Assembly (NCBI GenBank): GCA_036362985.1
Contig: JAYGXS010000004.1
Coordinates: forward strand, 24,909,254-24,973,253
DNA: 64,000 nt
Origin: Ligula intestinalis
Taxonomy: Eukaryota > Platyhelminthes > Cestoda > Diphyllobothriidea > Diphyllobothriidae
Direction of reading: 5' to 3'
Shown: piece after piece, positions 22,364 to 34,268 of the stretch
Layout: every line of letters starts with the position of its first letter
How positions within the stretch are numbered: the stretch's first letter is position 1
Notes under the pieces: generated by a model
The model's database searches: none
What the model saw: only the letters and a program-made list of their open reading frames with translations
Told to the model about the DNA's origin: nothing
Made by a program: the position numbers and the translations under genes

Positions 22364-25310
22364 TTAGTGGGTAGGGTTAGGGCTGGTGGTGGGGGTGTGT
22401 GAAGTTCTGGGTGTGTCAACATCACGGTCAATGCCGCTGTCGTGAATGCGCATGTGGCCTAGTAGGCCTATGCAATGAGCGAATGAGAGGGGGCAGTGAA
22501 GGCGACGGTCTCGTCTGTGTGTTGGTGCTCCAGGCACTAGTTCACCAGTCTCTGTGCGATGGATTCGCAAGTGACCGAATAGGCCAATGCGTGAGGTGAA
22601 TGTGCGATTGCAGTGAGGGCATATCAGGCTCTCAGAGCTGGTGGAGGGTTCAGGTGTGGAAACGAGAGTGTTGTCGGGCGGTGATGTGTCGGAAGGGGTG
22701 GAGGAAGTTGCGGGTGGGTTGGAGTCGGTGGATGAGGGCAACGAGGCATCTGTGGCGTCGATTATTGCCGTCGAGATGGAGGGCAGAGAAGGGTCTGGTG
22801 GAGCGTTTGGTGCAGTGGACAGGAATGCTGTCGGAGGAGGGTTGCACGGCTTCCGGAGGTGACCGACCAATCCAATGCGTGCACGGAAGGTGCGTTGGCA
22901 GCGCGGACACTTTGGAAGGGCTTGGGTGGTGGCAGTGTGCGTCCGTGGATTATGAGACTTGCGTGCCATCCGTTTTGTCTTGGCGGCGGCGATCCGACTG
23001 GCTTCGTAGATTGCAGCGCCCGTCTTGACCGTTCTGCACCACGCGGTTCGGTCCAGTGCAAGATCCTCCCAATTCAACGTATTGATTTGGAGACGCTTTA
23101 AGGATTTCTTCAGAGTGTCCTTGTAGCGTCTCTTTTGCCCGCCTTTGTGACGAGTACCGACAGCGTCATCGCCGTAAAAAGTCGCTTGGGTAGTCGTTCA
23201 TCGTTCATACGTACCACGTGACCGCTTCAGCGCAGTTTTATCTGCCTGAGCATGGCCTGGATGTTGAGAACTCCCGTCCTCTCCAGGATTTCCGTGTACG
23301 GGATTCTCTCCTGCCACTTTACCTTCAGTATTTGGCGTAGGCAGCTGAGATGAAAGTGGTTCAGTTTCCGTGCTTAACCAGCATAGACAGTCCAGGTCTC
23401 CGCTCCGTACAAAAGTGTTGACAGCACAAAAGACTTGTACATCTTCAATTTCGTTGGCAGTTGAAGACCATGATGATTCCATACGGAGGCTTGGAGCCGA
23501 CCGAAGGCTTGACTGGCTTTAGAGATTCGGCGCGCAACCTCGTCGTCGATTCGAGTGTTGCGTGAGAGCGTGCTGCAAAGGTAGGTGAAGTCTTCCACGT
23601 TCTGCAGTTCGGCGCCGTTGACATTGATGCGTGCGGGGTGGATGACAGCACCTAGCGGCGGTTGATGAATAACCACCGTCTTGCCGGTGTTGATGGTAAG
23701 GCCAAAATTGGCGCAGCCCGCTGCGAAGAGGTCCATGCTCCTTTGCATGTCCACTTCTGTTCTGGTGTTAAGGGCGCAGTCGTCCACAAACAGCAGATTA
23801 TGGAGTGTGGTTATGGAGACACGCGTAGGGGCCTGCATCCGACGAATGTTGAGGAGGTTTCCGTCCATTATGTAGTTAAAGGGGATTCCGGGACGCTCGT
23901 CACGGTAGGCGTCCATCAGCATGGCAGAAAACATGAGACTGAAGAGGGTGGGTGCGAGGACACAGCCCTGCTTCACTCCATTGGTCACTACAAAGGCTTC
24001 AGACAGCTTTCCGTAACCCGTGACGCGCGCCATCATCCCGTCATGGAGTTGTCGAACCATGTGGCTGAAGTGCTCCGGACAGCCAAACTTCTGCATAACT
24101 TTCCAAAGTCCGGGCCGGTTTACCGTGTCGAAGGCTTTTGTCAGGTCTACGAACGTAGTGTAGAGGTGGGTCCACATCTGTTGACATTTCTCCTGCAGCT
24201 GACGTGCGGCAAATATCATGTCAGTGGTCCCACGGTGACGTCGAATACCACATTGACTTTCACGCAGAAGCTCTTGTTCCAGGTGGTTATTCAGACGATT
24301 GAGGAGAATGCGAGCGAAGATTTTTCCGGCAATATTCAGCAGTGAGATTCCGCGATGGTTGTCACAGACTTGAAGGTTCGCCTTACGCTTGTAGAGATGG
24401 ACGATGGTGGCGTCCTTGAAATCCTGGGGAACTTGTTCCTGTCGCCACATCTCTTGGAACAGGGTGGTGAGGTGAGTTATGAGTTGGTGGCCACCGTATT
24501 TATAGATCTCCGCCGGGATCCCATCGGACCGGGTGCCTTCCCGCTTGACAGCTGCTGCACTGCCTTGGTGGTCTTCTCAGGGGTGGGTGGGAGGTCGAGG
24601 TCAGCATTAGTTTCCACTTGCGGCAATCGGTCAATGGCAGCCTCAGAGGTGGTAGAAGGCCCGTTGAGTACACTTTGGAAGTGCTCGGCCCAGCGACTCA
24701 GAAGTTGGGGTTTCTCAGTGATGAGCGCGGTACCGTCCGCGCTGAGAAGTGGAGCTGTGCCTCTGACTACGGGGCCGTAGACCGCTTTGAGCGCAGCGAA
24801 GAAGTTCTTCCATTCATTGCGGTCCGCATAGCCTTGGAATTCTTCACCCTTACGAGCCATCCAAGCGTCCTGAATTTCCCGCAGCCGCTGCTGTACAAGA
24901 CGGTGACTTTGGTAGTAGTCTGCTTTCATGACGTCGGTGAGGCAATCGACGTATTCGTTGCGTAGGCGATTCTTCTCAGAGATAAGAGTACTGATGTCTG
25001 CATCGTTTTCATCGAACCAGTCTTGGTGTGGGCGGGGCGCAGGCCCAAGGATGCGTTCGGCAGTGGATTGAATAGCATCCCGTAGTTGACACCATCGACT
25101 CTCGACGGAAGTGTTCTCTTCTGCGACTGGGAGTTTACCCAGCTGTTGGGTCAACTCGTTGCTGAAACGCAAACGGTTGACAGGCAAGTTTAACAAATCG
25201 GTATTTAACTTACCTGGGGGTCACTTACCTTGGGGTCCCCTGCATGGCTGGAGATGGATGCGCATCTTGGAAGTGATGAGTCGATGATCGGTGTGAGCTC
25301 TGGTAGCTGT
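22364..25310 (-). pseudogene. Non-LTR retrotransposon copy 2: endonuclease end, reverse transcriptase and three C2H2 fingers
   Basis: Minus strand, 5' to 3': the end of the endonuclease with HTDHRLITSKMRIHLQP (25300-25230), a linker with WCQLRDAIQSTAERILGPAP (25196-24477), the reverse transcriptase (24450-23374) and the C terminus (23077-22364). The RT holds [26 protein letters not shown], the active-site motif FVDDC and [13 protein letters not shown] frameshift near 24525 splits linker from RT, a stop at 23374 ends the RT frame where copy 1 reads on, and a further shift lies near 23190. The C terminus has three zinc-finger units: [40 protein letters not shown] and a weaker CPLSFAHCIGLLGHMRIH lacking its second Cys. 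Homology to the endonuclease ends near 25310, so it is 5'-truncated and dead. Confidence 0.88.
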
Positions 25311-26220
25311 CCTGTGGGAAAGAAACGGGTTAGAGGGAGGGTGGGGAAGAGAGAGGTTTTGATTTGCATTTGTAGTGTTTCGACCGCGTGTATGCAGTCT
25401 GACAGCCACGGTCAGCTGGCAGATGTCGTGACCCAGCGTGTTTGGAATCCACCTTTTCTAGGTCCATTAGCCCTCTCGCGAGGGGCGGCAGCGCTGCTCC
25501 TAAGAAGGACTGCCTGTCACAAGTAACTGCTGCCGAGCAACAACATGGGCCACGATTGATTTGGTGTCGAACGACCACTTGGTTACTAGCCACCTATAAC
25601 TTTGCTGTCGCGCCGCCATAGGACTTTTAAGACCGTGGGGGGGGGAAATTATTTGGGGAGTGGGGGTGGGAGCAGCAGTACGTATCCTAGTAGCAGTAGT
25701 GGTTAAGGGGAAAATGTCTCCAGTCATGCTGATAGGCATTATAGTGCTGGGGCATCTGACCACTGGTAGAGTTACTACTATGAGTAGTGTTGTTGCTAGT
25801 GTTGCTGACGAGACAAAACTCTGCTAAAACTAAGTGTGCTAGTCATGGCGGTGTGACGACTTTTTGTCAAGGCATCGTTAAAATGGAATGAGGTGACCAT
25901 AACTGCAAGGTAATGAAATAGTATTGATATGGTAGTAGAGACAGCATTAGAGAAATATCAGGCAAAGTAACAGATAACAAATATCAATTGGAAAAATAAT
26001 ACGATAAATTAAATAGAGAATCAGGCATTCATACGCATCAAAAAGAATGGATGCAATGTTAAGGATCGCAGATATCGATATGATCACGTAGATAGGCAAC
26101 GTTACGGGAGTACTGAAATGCTTAAGCTAGTGGTAATAATGATAAAAAATAACTATGGATAGCAAGTGTAGCAAGAGTGTAATAAATAGGAAAAGGAAAA
26201 TAAACAATAAAATACAAACA
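25311..26220. other. Non-coding stretch
   Basis: G-runs near 25638 and AT-rich sequence from 25900; repeated agtagcagtagtgg-like words. No exon is supported. Confidence 0.4.
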
Positions 26221-26340
26221 GACAATGGTACAGTATACAGTAATTCGCTTCCTGTCACCAAGTACGTCTACTATGATACTTAATGCTGCAACCCGGGGAC
26301 ATACCGGGCTTGAGGACACACACACACCGGAGACCCTCAC

Positions 26341-27921
26341 TTGGTTTGGCCCGCTGATCGAGGCGGGGAGCCGGGGGTTGGCCGCCAGACAGAGTTTAGC
26401 TACGGGGAGCCACAAGTGAGAGCTGGATGCCAGCCAAAGACGCTAGGCGTAGCCACCACCTACGCGAGGAAGATGATGCGATCTGCCACGATCTTCACGG
26501 TCAACCCCCAGCTGAACATCCCATACCCCCGTATAAACCCTACGGCCACCATGCCCACCTTGCAGAAGTCACAGAAAGGTGAGAAAAGTGACACGGATGA
26601 CATACATGGCCCGACGGCATGCGAACATTGCAAACATTGCCCGAAAATATCAAAGTTGGAGTCACGTATAGATTTACTAGGGGATGTTATCACATGTTTT
26701 CTCAAGCATGGCAGATTAAAGCCCCAAAATGAGCCAGTGGAAATCAGCAGCTAGAATCCGCCTTGACGAAAGTAGCTACCAGACACCAGCCAATCGGTCC
26801 AAGCACGACTAAAACTCAGGAGAAGCAAACACAAACAAGCCCAAATCTACCGTCCCAAGAAAGTTCAGGTTCTAGGATTATCAAAACGGCCAGGAGAAGA
26901 GGGAAGCGTCTACCTGACCAACCAGTCTCACCCTCTTCGCAGGTCAAAACTAGTAAAATCACATGAAAGGGGATCGGAGAAGAGCTGGGAGAAGAAAAAA
27001 AGACAGCGTTTGCGCAGAGACAACTGCGGTCCGATGCACACAAAGCAATTAAATTGAAGGATGCCGCAGAAAAACATACGAGGGTGCCCATACTTACACT
27101 TAAGGCCCCCACAGTTGATCAATCAGCCACAGCTGAAGCTAGTTTAAGCAATCCCGCCGTAGACAACAAAAAAGCGATTGGTTCGCCCCGTAAAGTTCAG
27201 GCTGCCGTCAAAAAAGCCACGAAGCAAAAAACGAAAGCGTTGCACCAGGAAGTGACCGACGGCGTAGAGGGGACACAAAAAGTCACCGATAGGGGCAAAA
27301 GTTTTGTACTGCAAGGTCTACCGGAATCAACTGCTACTACTGCTTTTTACCAGAAAGTGGGTGACAGTGTCGCAGGCCCGAGCCCGAAGCCCACAGTAGA
27401 AAACGAGGGCAGTACATCAAACAATAGACTCCGGTCGCACGCAAGATGGTCATAATAGCAGCACAAGAGCTATTAACGAGCAATCAAGCGACAGTGTCGT
27501 AGGCACGAAAAATGGCACTAAGAGAGAATCCAGCATCATAATACAAGAATTAACGAAATCAACCGCAGCCACTCCCATGGACAGGCATTCCGCAGACGTC
27601 CAGCTCTTCCGTGCACTTATGAACAAAATTCTGGGACCCAATGTACCATTAGATGACAAAAAGGCCTTCCGTCTTGGCAAACGGTCAGAGAGCCCAACTG
27701 GAACGGCACGTCCCAGACCTCTGAAAGTGGTCATGACAAGAAGCCAAGACGTCAAGCTCATTCTGTCTAGGCATTTTAAACTAAAAGACTCTGACCCGGG
27801 AGTTTTTTTTCAGCAAGAGTTCTCAGCTGCAGAACGGAAAAACGTCGTCAACTTGTTTCCGAAAAGAGGGAGCGGGTCAGCAAGGGCCAACAAAACTTGG
27901 TTATTTACAACAACCAAGTGA
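26341..27921 (+). pseudogene. CR1 ORF1 region (nucleic-acid binding protein), broken
   Basis: The first frame (26341-26754) carries a compact Cys-rich piece CEHCKHCPKISKLESRIDLL that looks like a small zinc knuckle leading into a helix, then stops. A charged Lys/Ala-rich region follows (27054-27455). A frame at 27577-27921 contains AFRLGKRSESPTGTARPRPL, then KVVMTRSQDVKLILSRHFKL and GVFFQQEFSAAERK. This matches the ORF1 core (RRM-like) of CR1/L1-type elements: FRLG, RPRPLKV, and D.T..ER. The pieces lie in different frames or are separated by stops. The normal role is to bind element RNA and chaperone target priming. Confidence 0.7.
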
Positions 27922-27943
27922 TCCAACGTCCATTGTTCTCACC

Positions 27944-28847
27944 TTGGATAGGTCTGTTCCAGATAACCACACAGTCGGCTCAGTAGGGGGAGGATTGATC
28001 CCAATCAAAAAACATACAGAGGCAGAACGAAGGGGAAAAACATTTGGTTATTTACAAAAAGCAAGTGATCCAGCGTCCACTGTTCTCCCTCAGGATAGGT
28101 CCTCCCCGGATGACTGCACAGTCAACCCGGTAAGAGGCGGGGAGAGCCTGACTGTAACCACTTCTCGAGCAAACAGAAAGTTAACTTTCATGTACTTAAA
28201 TGCACAGAGTATGCTATCAAAGCTAGACGAGATGAAGATTCATGCCATTGAATTATCACCAAATATAGTTTCAATAACGGAAACTTGGCTGTCTGAACAG
28301 GTAGCTGACGGCGAGCTTTCCATGCCTGGCTATCAACTGTTCAGAAAAAAACAGAGAAGGTCGTGAAGGCGGTGGCGTAGCAACATACGTGAAAAATTGA
28401 CTCAAAGTTTTAGACAAAACGGATAAACTGGCGTGTACTTCCGAGGCCATCTGGCTGTCCATTAAAGTACCAGGTGCACCCAACCTCGATGTACTGACAC
28501 TCTACCGACCACCAAGAAGAGATCCCGTAGCGGATGCCTCCTTGCTAGTGGAGCTGGAAAAGATTGCTGCACGATCGGATATCCTGATTGTGGGGGACTT
28601 TAACGCGCATCACATCGACTGGGGTGCGGCCTGCGCACATAGGTCCGATCTAACCTTCGACAGCTGCCTTCTGAGCATGACTCTAAAGTTATTTCTCACG
28701 CAACACGTCACTTTTCCGACAATGATGCGCGATGGCCAACAGTCCAACTGTCTGGACCTCGTTCTCACGAAATCGCAGGACAGCATCGACGAAGTGTCAT
28801 GTCTCCCACCACTAGGTAAAAGTGACCATGTTGTACTGCTATGGTAG
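27944..28847 (+). pseudogene. CR1 ORF2, apurinic-type endonuclease domain
   Basis: The domain nicks target DNA. Frame 27944-28366 includes LTFMYLNAQSMLSKLDEMKI with the catalytic Asn and IVSITETWLSEQ with the catalytic Glu. A frameshift near 28345 moves the reading to frame 28542-28847, with LTLYRPPRRD just upstream, ILIVGDFNAHHIDWGA (catalytic Asp/Asn) and the terminal KSDHVVLLW (catalytic His). A stop at 28398 and another after VVLLW break the chain. All visible catalytic residues are still present, so decay is by frame loss rather than active-site change. Confidence 0.82.
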
Positions 28848-29064
28848 TACTCGTTATTCTCAATACCAGAGAGACTCTCAACCGCCAGAAGAAATATTTG
28901 GCGAGGTGATTTCGATCGAATGAAGACCGAACTCACGCGCGCCGAGTGGGAACCTCTGTTTTCTGGAAACATAACTGCGGACTGGGAAGCGTTCCGGAGC
29001 GCACTGCACAGACTCATCGACAACCACTGTCCAATTTCGCGAAAAAGGTGACCACTAGACCGCG

Positions 29065-30934
29065 ATGGCTTACGCAGCCTTACAAATGGAAGTGAACAAA
29101 AAGCAGAAGCTGTGGAAACAAATGCTAGCAGACAGGACTCCTGTATCTGTCAGTGCCTACAAAACTCAGAGAAACCGGGTCAAGGGTCTTATTCTCAAAA
29201 CAAGACTGGCTTTCGGAGCAGACTTGCTAAACCGGGCCACAGTGGACCGCAAACTGTTTTACAGTTACCTCAGGCAGAGTACCAAAAACAAGGATCCGAT
29301 ACCCCTGCTGAGGACCGCTGAGGGAAGAGACTTGATAGATGATGAAAAAAAGGTTGATCATCTTTCGAAAATTTTCCGATCAGTCTTCAAAAAGGAAATG
29401 GCATACGCTCACCCAACCGACGACACCGAAGTGGATACAATAGGTAAGACTGTCCAATTCCCGAGGCTGTTGTTCTTAAGGAACTCTTAAGGTTAAAAGA
29501 ATCGAAGTCACCAGGTCCAAACGACGTTTCAGCCAAGATTTTGAAGGAGCTCACCGAGGAAATGGCCAAACCACTCTCTATGCTCTTCCAGACATCCTTC
29601 GAGACCGAATGCCAACCAGCAGATTGAAAATCCGCGAGGATTACGCTGCTCTAAAAGGGGGAAGCCGGGTCTCAGTGAATAACTACCAACAGGTCAGCCT
29701 TACTGCAATCTGTTGCAAAATCATGTAAAAAATTATCAAGCAGCAATTTGTGCAGTTCCTGGAACAAAACCATCTGCTATCGGATTTTCAGCACGGTTTT
29801 CGTAGAGGTAGGTCTTGCGTAACAAACTTGCTCTACTGTTTAGAACGGTGGACTGAGGCAGTCGATAGTGGAAACTCAGTGCACGCTGTCTATATTGACT
29901 TCAAAAAGGCTTTCGATAGCGTGCCGCACCGCCGCCTCCTTTATAAACTCAGCCGCATAGGAGTAAGGGGTAGGCTCCTTGCGTGAATAAAAAGCTTCCT
30001 AATCGGTCGATCGCAAACTTTCCACATCAGCGACAAACAGTCAGCCGAGGTTGAGGTTGAGAGTGGTGTTCCTCAAGGCTCCGTTCTCGGCCCTATCTTG
30101 TTTGTTATCTACATCAACGACTGCGTCCGCGAACTGTATTGTGGTATCGCCATGTTTGCCGATGATATAAAACTTTGGAGCGTAATTCGAATTGCGGCTG
30201 ACGAAGTGCACTTGCAGGAAAAGTTAAATCGACTTCAAAAATGGTCGGCGGATTGGCTCTTACCGTTCAATGAGAGCAAGTGCACCACCATTCGAGTTGG
30301 CAAATCCGGTTCTTCAAACGGCACGCCGTACCGACTGAATGACATACCATTGAAGGAAGTGAACGCCCAGAAAGACTTGGGAGTCTGGATCACGCCCTCG
30401 CTTAAACCCTCCCTGCATTGCACAAAGGTAGCCAAATCCGCGATGTCGATCCTTTACCTCGTCAGACGAGCTTTTTCTACCTTCAATGCAGAGTGCTTTA
30501 CAAAAGTCTTCGGAACCTTCGTACGACCGCACCTAGAATCCGCTATCCAAGCTTGGAGACCCTGGGCCACGAAAGGCATCAACATCCTGGAAAAGGTACA
30601 ACGGCGCGCAACCAAACTTGTTATGGAGCAGGGCTCGCAGCCTCATGAAACATGGCTGTCGAATCTCAACCTCTTCCCATTGCGCTACAGGCAGCTTCGG
30701 GGGGAACTGATACTAGCATTCCACGTATTACGTTTTCAAGACTGCTGTCTTATATCAGGGGATTTTTTCGAATTAGCAACGACCACGAATCTGAGGGGTC
30801 ATCCTCTCAAATTAAAGGTGACAGGGGCCAGGCTGGACGCTCGGAAACACTTCTTCTCAAAAAGGGTGGTCGGAGCCTGTAATGCGCTTCCTCAGGCCGT
30901 CGTTATGTCGGAATCGCTCGAGGGTTTTAAGTGA
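29065..30934 (+). pseudogene. CR1 ORF2, reverse transcriptase domain
   Basis: After a linker (29065-29490) with LLNRATVDRKLFYSYLRQST comes the RT. It has KESKSPGPNDVSAKILKEL (about 29495-29560), then HGFRRGRSCVTNLLYCLERW and VYIDFKKAFDSVPHRRLLYK (29750-29986). Next are SGVPQGSVLGPILFVIYIND (about 30060) and the catalytic FADDIKLW (30139-30165 region). The thumb and tail include KDLGVWITPSLKP and FGTFVRPHLESAIQAWRPW. Stops occur near 29625, 29660, 29728 and 29985. The last frame, 30098-30934, is uninterrupted. Confidence 0.88.
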
Positions 30935-31060
30935 AAACTGGATCGATACACGAAATGATCGTAGCTGACAATTTACAATAATAATACTTCTTTCAATTCT
31001 TTTCAATAGTGTTTGTTTTTATGTCCATTCAGTTTGCTATTTTAAAACGCCCTCCCACCC

Positions 31061-31612
31061 ATAGCCTCATGCGAAGGTCTCCGCGGTCTACCCTACTTGG
31101 CTATCTGCGTACCGTGATTACCCCGCTAGTAATCTTATCAGCCTGACCAGACCGCCTACACACACCTTTGGTTCGACCCACAGCGGACTGTCGACGATCT
31201 GGACGAATGCCTCTGTTTTTCCAGTTCCGTTGGCGGACTCTGCAATCAGCAAGGAAGAATCAGGACGCGGCTTCCACACGGTGATGATCCTGGGAACCTT
31301 TGCAATGCCTCCCCGTTGGAACCCCCTTTTTTCCTAAATCCCACGCATTACTCCCACGAGAGCGACAGTTTTTCTCCTAAAAATCTCTGAGGAGTTTTTT
31401 CACTGTCTGCTCCTATTTTTCCATTCCATGACACAGGACAACTGGCCTCGCCAACAGTCTGAGAAAAAAATTTTCTGCTACCATTACACATATGTACAAA
31501 TAGGGAACTCAAAAGAATTTTTCCTACATACCCCTCAATAAACTGATGCTGATACTGATTTTGCTTAATGAAAATCAAGCTAATGCAATTGTAAGAAATT
31601 ACATTGTTGCAA
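31061..31612. other. Non-coding stretch after the CR1 element
   Basis: No exon is supported. Contains AT-rich sequence and the minus-strand frame 31348-31689 without a domain. Confidence 0.35.
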
Positions 31613-31680
31613 GGAAGGGCGTCCTTTGGGAAGATGAGGATAAATAAAGTTTCCTCATTTTCCCAAAGGACGCTTTTCCT
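31612..31680 (+). ncRNA. Perfectly pairing hairpin, pre-miRNA-like
   Basis: The 5' arm 31612-31640 pairs with the 3' arm 31652-31680 across an 11-base loop (taaataaagtt). All 29 positions pair on the plus strand if three G-U wobbles are allowed; the minus strand would instead have three A-C mismatches. The arms include gcgtcctttgggaagatgag and its partner. Size and shape suit a microRNA precursor, but a small foldback transposon or chance inverted duplication would look the same. No transcription evidence is available. Confidence 0.35.
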
Positions 31681-31884
31681 CAAAATCACATTTATTAGGA
31701 TGCTTGCCTTCCATTGCCTTGCTTGCTTCGCATTGTTCCTGAGAAAATAAAGGCTTCGATCTGCACAGGAAAGTGAGTTCTTTCATTTTATCCCCACTTT
31801 TCAGCGAAGTCAAAAATAGATCAAAGTGCCCCATTTTTATCTTAGCTCAACCTTCAAAGAAGGTAAGTATTGGATGTCTTAATA

Positions 31885-32340
31885 TCTAATTAAAGCGCTT
31901 TTTCGAGAGGTTACTTGTTTTAGAATGTTTTTCAATTGATCTCAGGCACACTGATTTGTGACTTTTGTCGTAAACATCTATTTTTCTTGGCAATGAGTTG
32001 AAACGTTTGGATGATTCTTAAACCGCAACCCAAACAAAGAGCTGCATCAGAAAGAAGGTCCAAAAGCTCACTGTGTAGGTAAATTCTTTTAATGTTTATC
32101 TTATTTTAAAGGTTTTGATATTTACGTAGAACATACGCCTTTCTTATGGACTATTGACTGAAAACGCTGAAAGTCGTAGTGTCTTCGTTATTATTTCAAG
32201 AGCGAACTGAACCTTGTCGTGATCAAACACCAGGGAGAAGTACAAATAAATGTGACGGATGGAAATTTCTCTGAATTTACACAAAATGGTCTTTTTACAA
32301 TTGCACATGACAATTTCTCTTATATTTATTAATCACTGAT
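31885..32340. repeat. Dispersed AT-rich repeat, copy 2
   Basis: Partner of 18240-18700. Shared ordered words include taattaaagcgctttttc, caacccaaac, aaattcttttaatg and cacatgacaatttctctt. Confidence 0.55.
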
Positions 32341-32751
32341 TTGCAAGTTTACATTTGAGCTTACAAAAAATCTTGCAACTGCGATGTTTCAATCGGCAAA
32401 ATCAAGCGAAATTATGGTTTCCTTAGTCCAACGTACCTCGGACACTTAAAAAAGAAAGGAACAACGTGCAGACCTTGTGAAACCATGTTGCATCACATAT
32501 TCGATATTTGGGTTATTCGGTAACAGCCGTACCCTACATTGCGCAAAATATGGAAGCATTTGTATCGAAAATTTTACAAAGGGATTATTCTCATACTTAC
32601 TTCTATTTGGCTTGCTATATTCACTCGGTTATTTGCATGAACAGGCTTTCTTCACATGTTAAACTTAAGTTTCTCTGGTAGCCTCTATTTTTCACTTTTT
32701 CTGAAATTTTCAACTTTTCTATCAAATGTCCTTATTTCAATCAATGTAATG
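32341..32751. other. AT-rich non-coding stretch
   Basis: No domain in the 61-codon frame at 32477-32662. Confidence 0.35.
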
Positions 32752-32938
32752 CAGTGGAGTCCGGTTAATGTGGACACGGTTAATGTGGACAACCGCTTAA
32801 TGTGGACAGTTGGCCAGGAACCGAAATTCTCCATAGTACAGTGGAGTCTGGTTAATGTGGACACGGTTAATGTGGACAACCGGTTAATATGGACAGTTGG
32901 CCTGGAACGGAGGTGTCCACATTAACTGGACTCCACTG
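32752..32938. mobile_element. pogo/Tigger-type MITE with internal tandem unit
   Basis: Terminal inverted repeats: left cagtggagtccggttaatgt, right acattaactggactccactg, mutually complementary apart from one or two bases. Inside, the left end is repeated after 87 bases (cagtggagtctggttaatgt at 32839, preceded by ta). The minimal element may therefore be 32839-32938, with an extra left end in front. The motif ttaatgtggaca occurs six times with small variations. No coding capacity; it would be mobilised by a transposase elsewhere. Confidence 0.75.
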
Positions 32939-34255
32939 TTTAACTAGGTAAACCGCAATATGGATTCTTTTAAGCACGATAGCTACTTTACTGGTGTAAA
33001 ACTTTGGAGTACGCATCTTGGGTTGCTTTTGCTTAACAGAGCGCTTCCTGTAAAAATCTCTGGAATTCATGAGGTAGACAATCACCTGTAGGTCACGCAC
33101 TTTATGTGCACTATTTCAAGAATTGATAAAGTAATTTTAACGACCGGTAACACTTCTTTGGTTTATAAAATCTACAGAAGAACCAATTTCCTAAATCGTA
33201 TTTTTGGCGCAGCGTTTCTTAAACGAATTACTGAACTAGTTCAAGTATCGAAAATCGATAAATAAATAAAGTATCTATTATTTCCGAGCTCGTTTGCGTA
33301 GGTGACTAAACTAATACTAAACCTTAAGCCAGAGGGCTATTATGCATGGATTAAGTAGGAGTATATTACAGGCAAAGTCAAACATCTCCCCTTCCTCTGG
33401 TTGATCTCTTAGCCACTGTCCTATCGACTATCATCTGCAAAATTCAAGGTTCCTTGGAAATTTTGGCCGCCAATCGGAGGATGTGGTGTAGGTTGCCACA
33501 GACACGCATCAATGCCGACACACACACTCCCCAAACATCTTCTTGTGCTGCGTGAATTTGTGCCAAGATATGTGTCAGAATTAGCCGATCATCCTGCGAG
33601 TCAGCGAGCGTTGTAAGCCACAATTTCGTATTGTTCAGCCAGTATTGATAAGTATACCTGCACTATTCTAGCGTTGCATTTTGTGCTTCATTAACATCAT
33701 ACTATACTCCATTGGAAAACGGAATTTTCCAGTGATAATAGAGAGCCTCATCATTCACAGCAGAAAACCCTATTCTTCCTCGATGCCTCAATTGATGGAA
33801 TTCAATTTGAGCTGCTCAGGTAAAGTGCAGAGGGATATGATACTTTTATGATGCGTACTCTACCATTCCGTCAAGTAAAGACTGAAATAACCAGTACTAA
33901 ATCTCTTTCGATATTTTGTTCACCACTGCTTCTCACATATGCCTGACATTGGACTGATTACACCTCCCTAAGCTTACGGCTCCTTCTTTCCCCCTCCGGT
34001 TCCTTTCTTCTTGTGGAAAGTTTTGCTAGCTTTAATGCACTTATTCACCTTGGTATTATATCCCCTCATGCGTAATTCGATGTTGCTATTACTACTACGC
34101 ATTATATACAACACTAAAATCTCGTTTCATTCATAATTCGTCTTTGTATCTTTCTCAACATTTTTAAAGGCAAAAAATGATTGCTTTTCATCAAGTTTGG
34201 AAAAAATCGATATCTGATTGGTACTAAATAGGTTGTGGTAATCCTGTTGGTCGGC
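32939..34255. other. AT-rich non-coding stretch
   Basis: About 1.3 kb; no exon, repeat or RNA recognised. Confidence 0.35.
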
Positions 34256-34268
34256 AGTGACAACAGTT
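34256..34268 (+). repeat. Target-site duplication, left, of the 34-kb Penelope foldback
   Basis: The 13 bases agtgacaacagtt recur exactly at 34645-34657, immediately outside the element's right tail. Confidence 0.85.

Larger units (their letters stand above)
26240..31060 (+). mobile_element. CR1-type non-LTR retrotransposon, near full length, degenerate
   Basis: A 4.8-kb plus-strand element with a GC-rich leader (about 26290-26460), an ORF1 region, an endonuclease/reverse transcriptase ORF2 and a short 3' tail after 30934. Order and domains fit the CR1 clade. Boundaries are approximate: no target-site duplication was found and no terminal microsatellite is obvious. At least two frameshifts and four stop codons interrupt ORF2, so it cannot move on its own. 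Confidence 0.8.
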
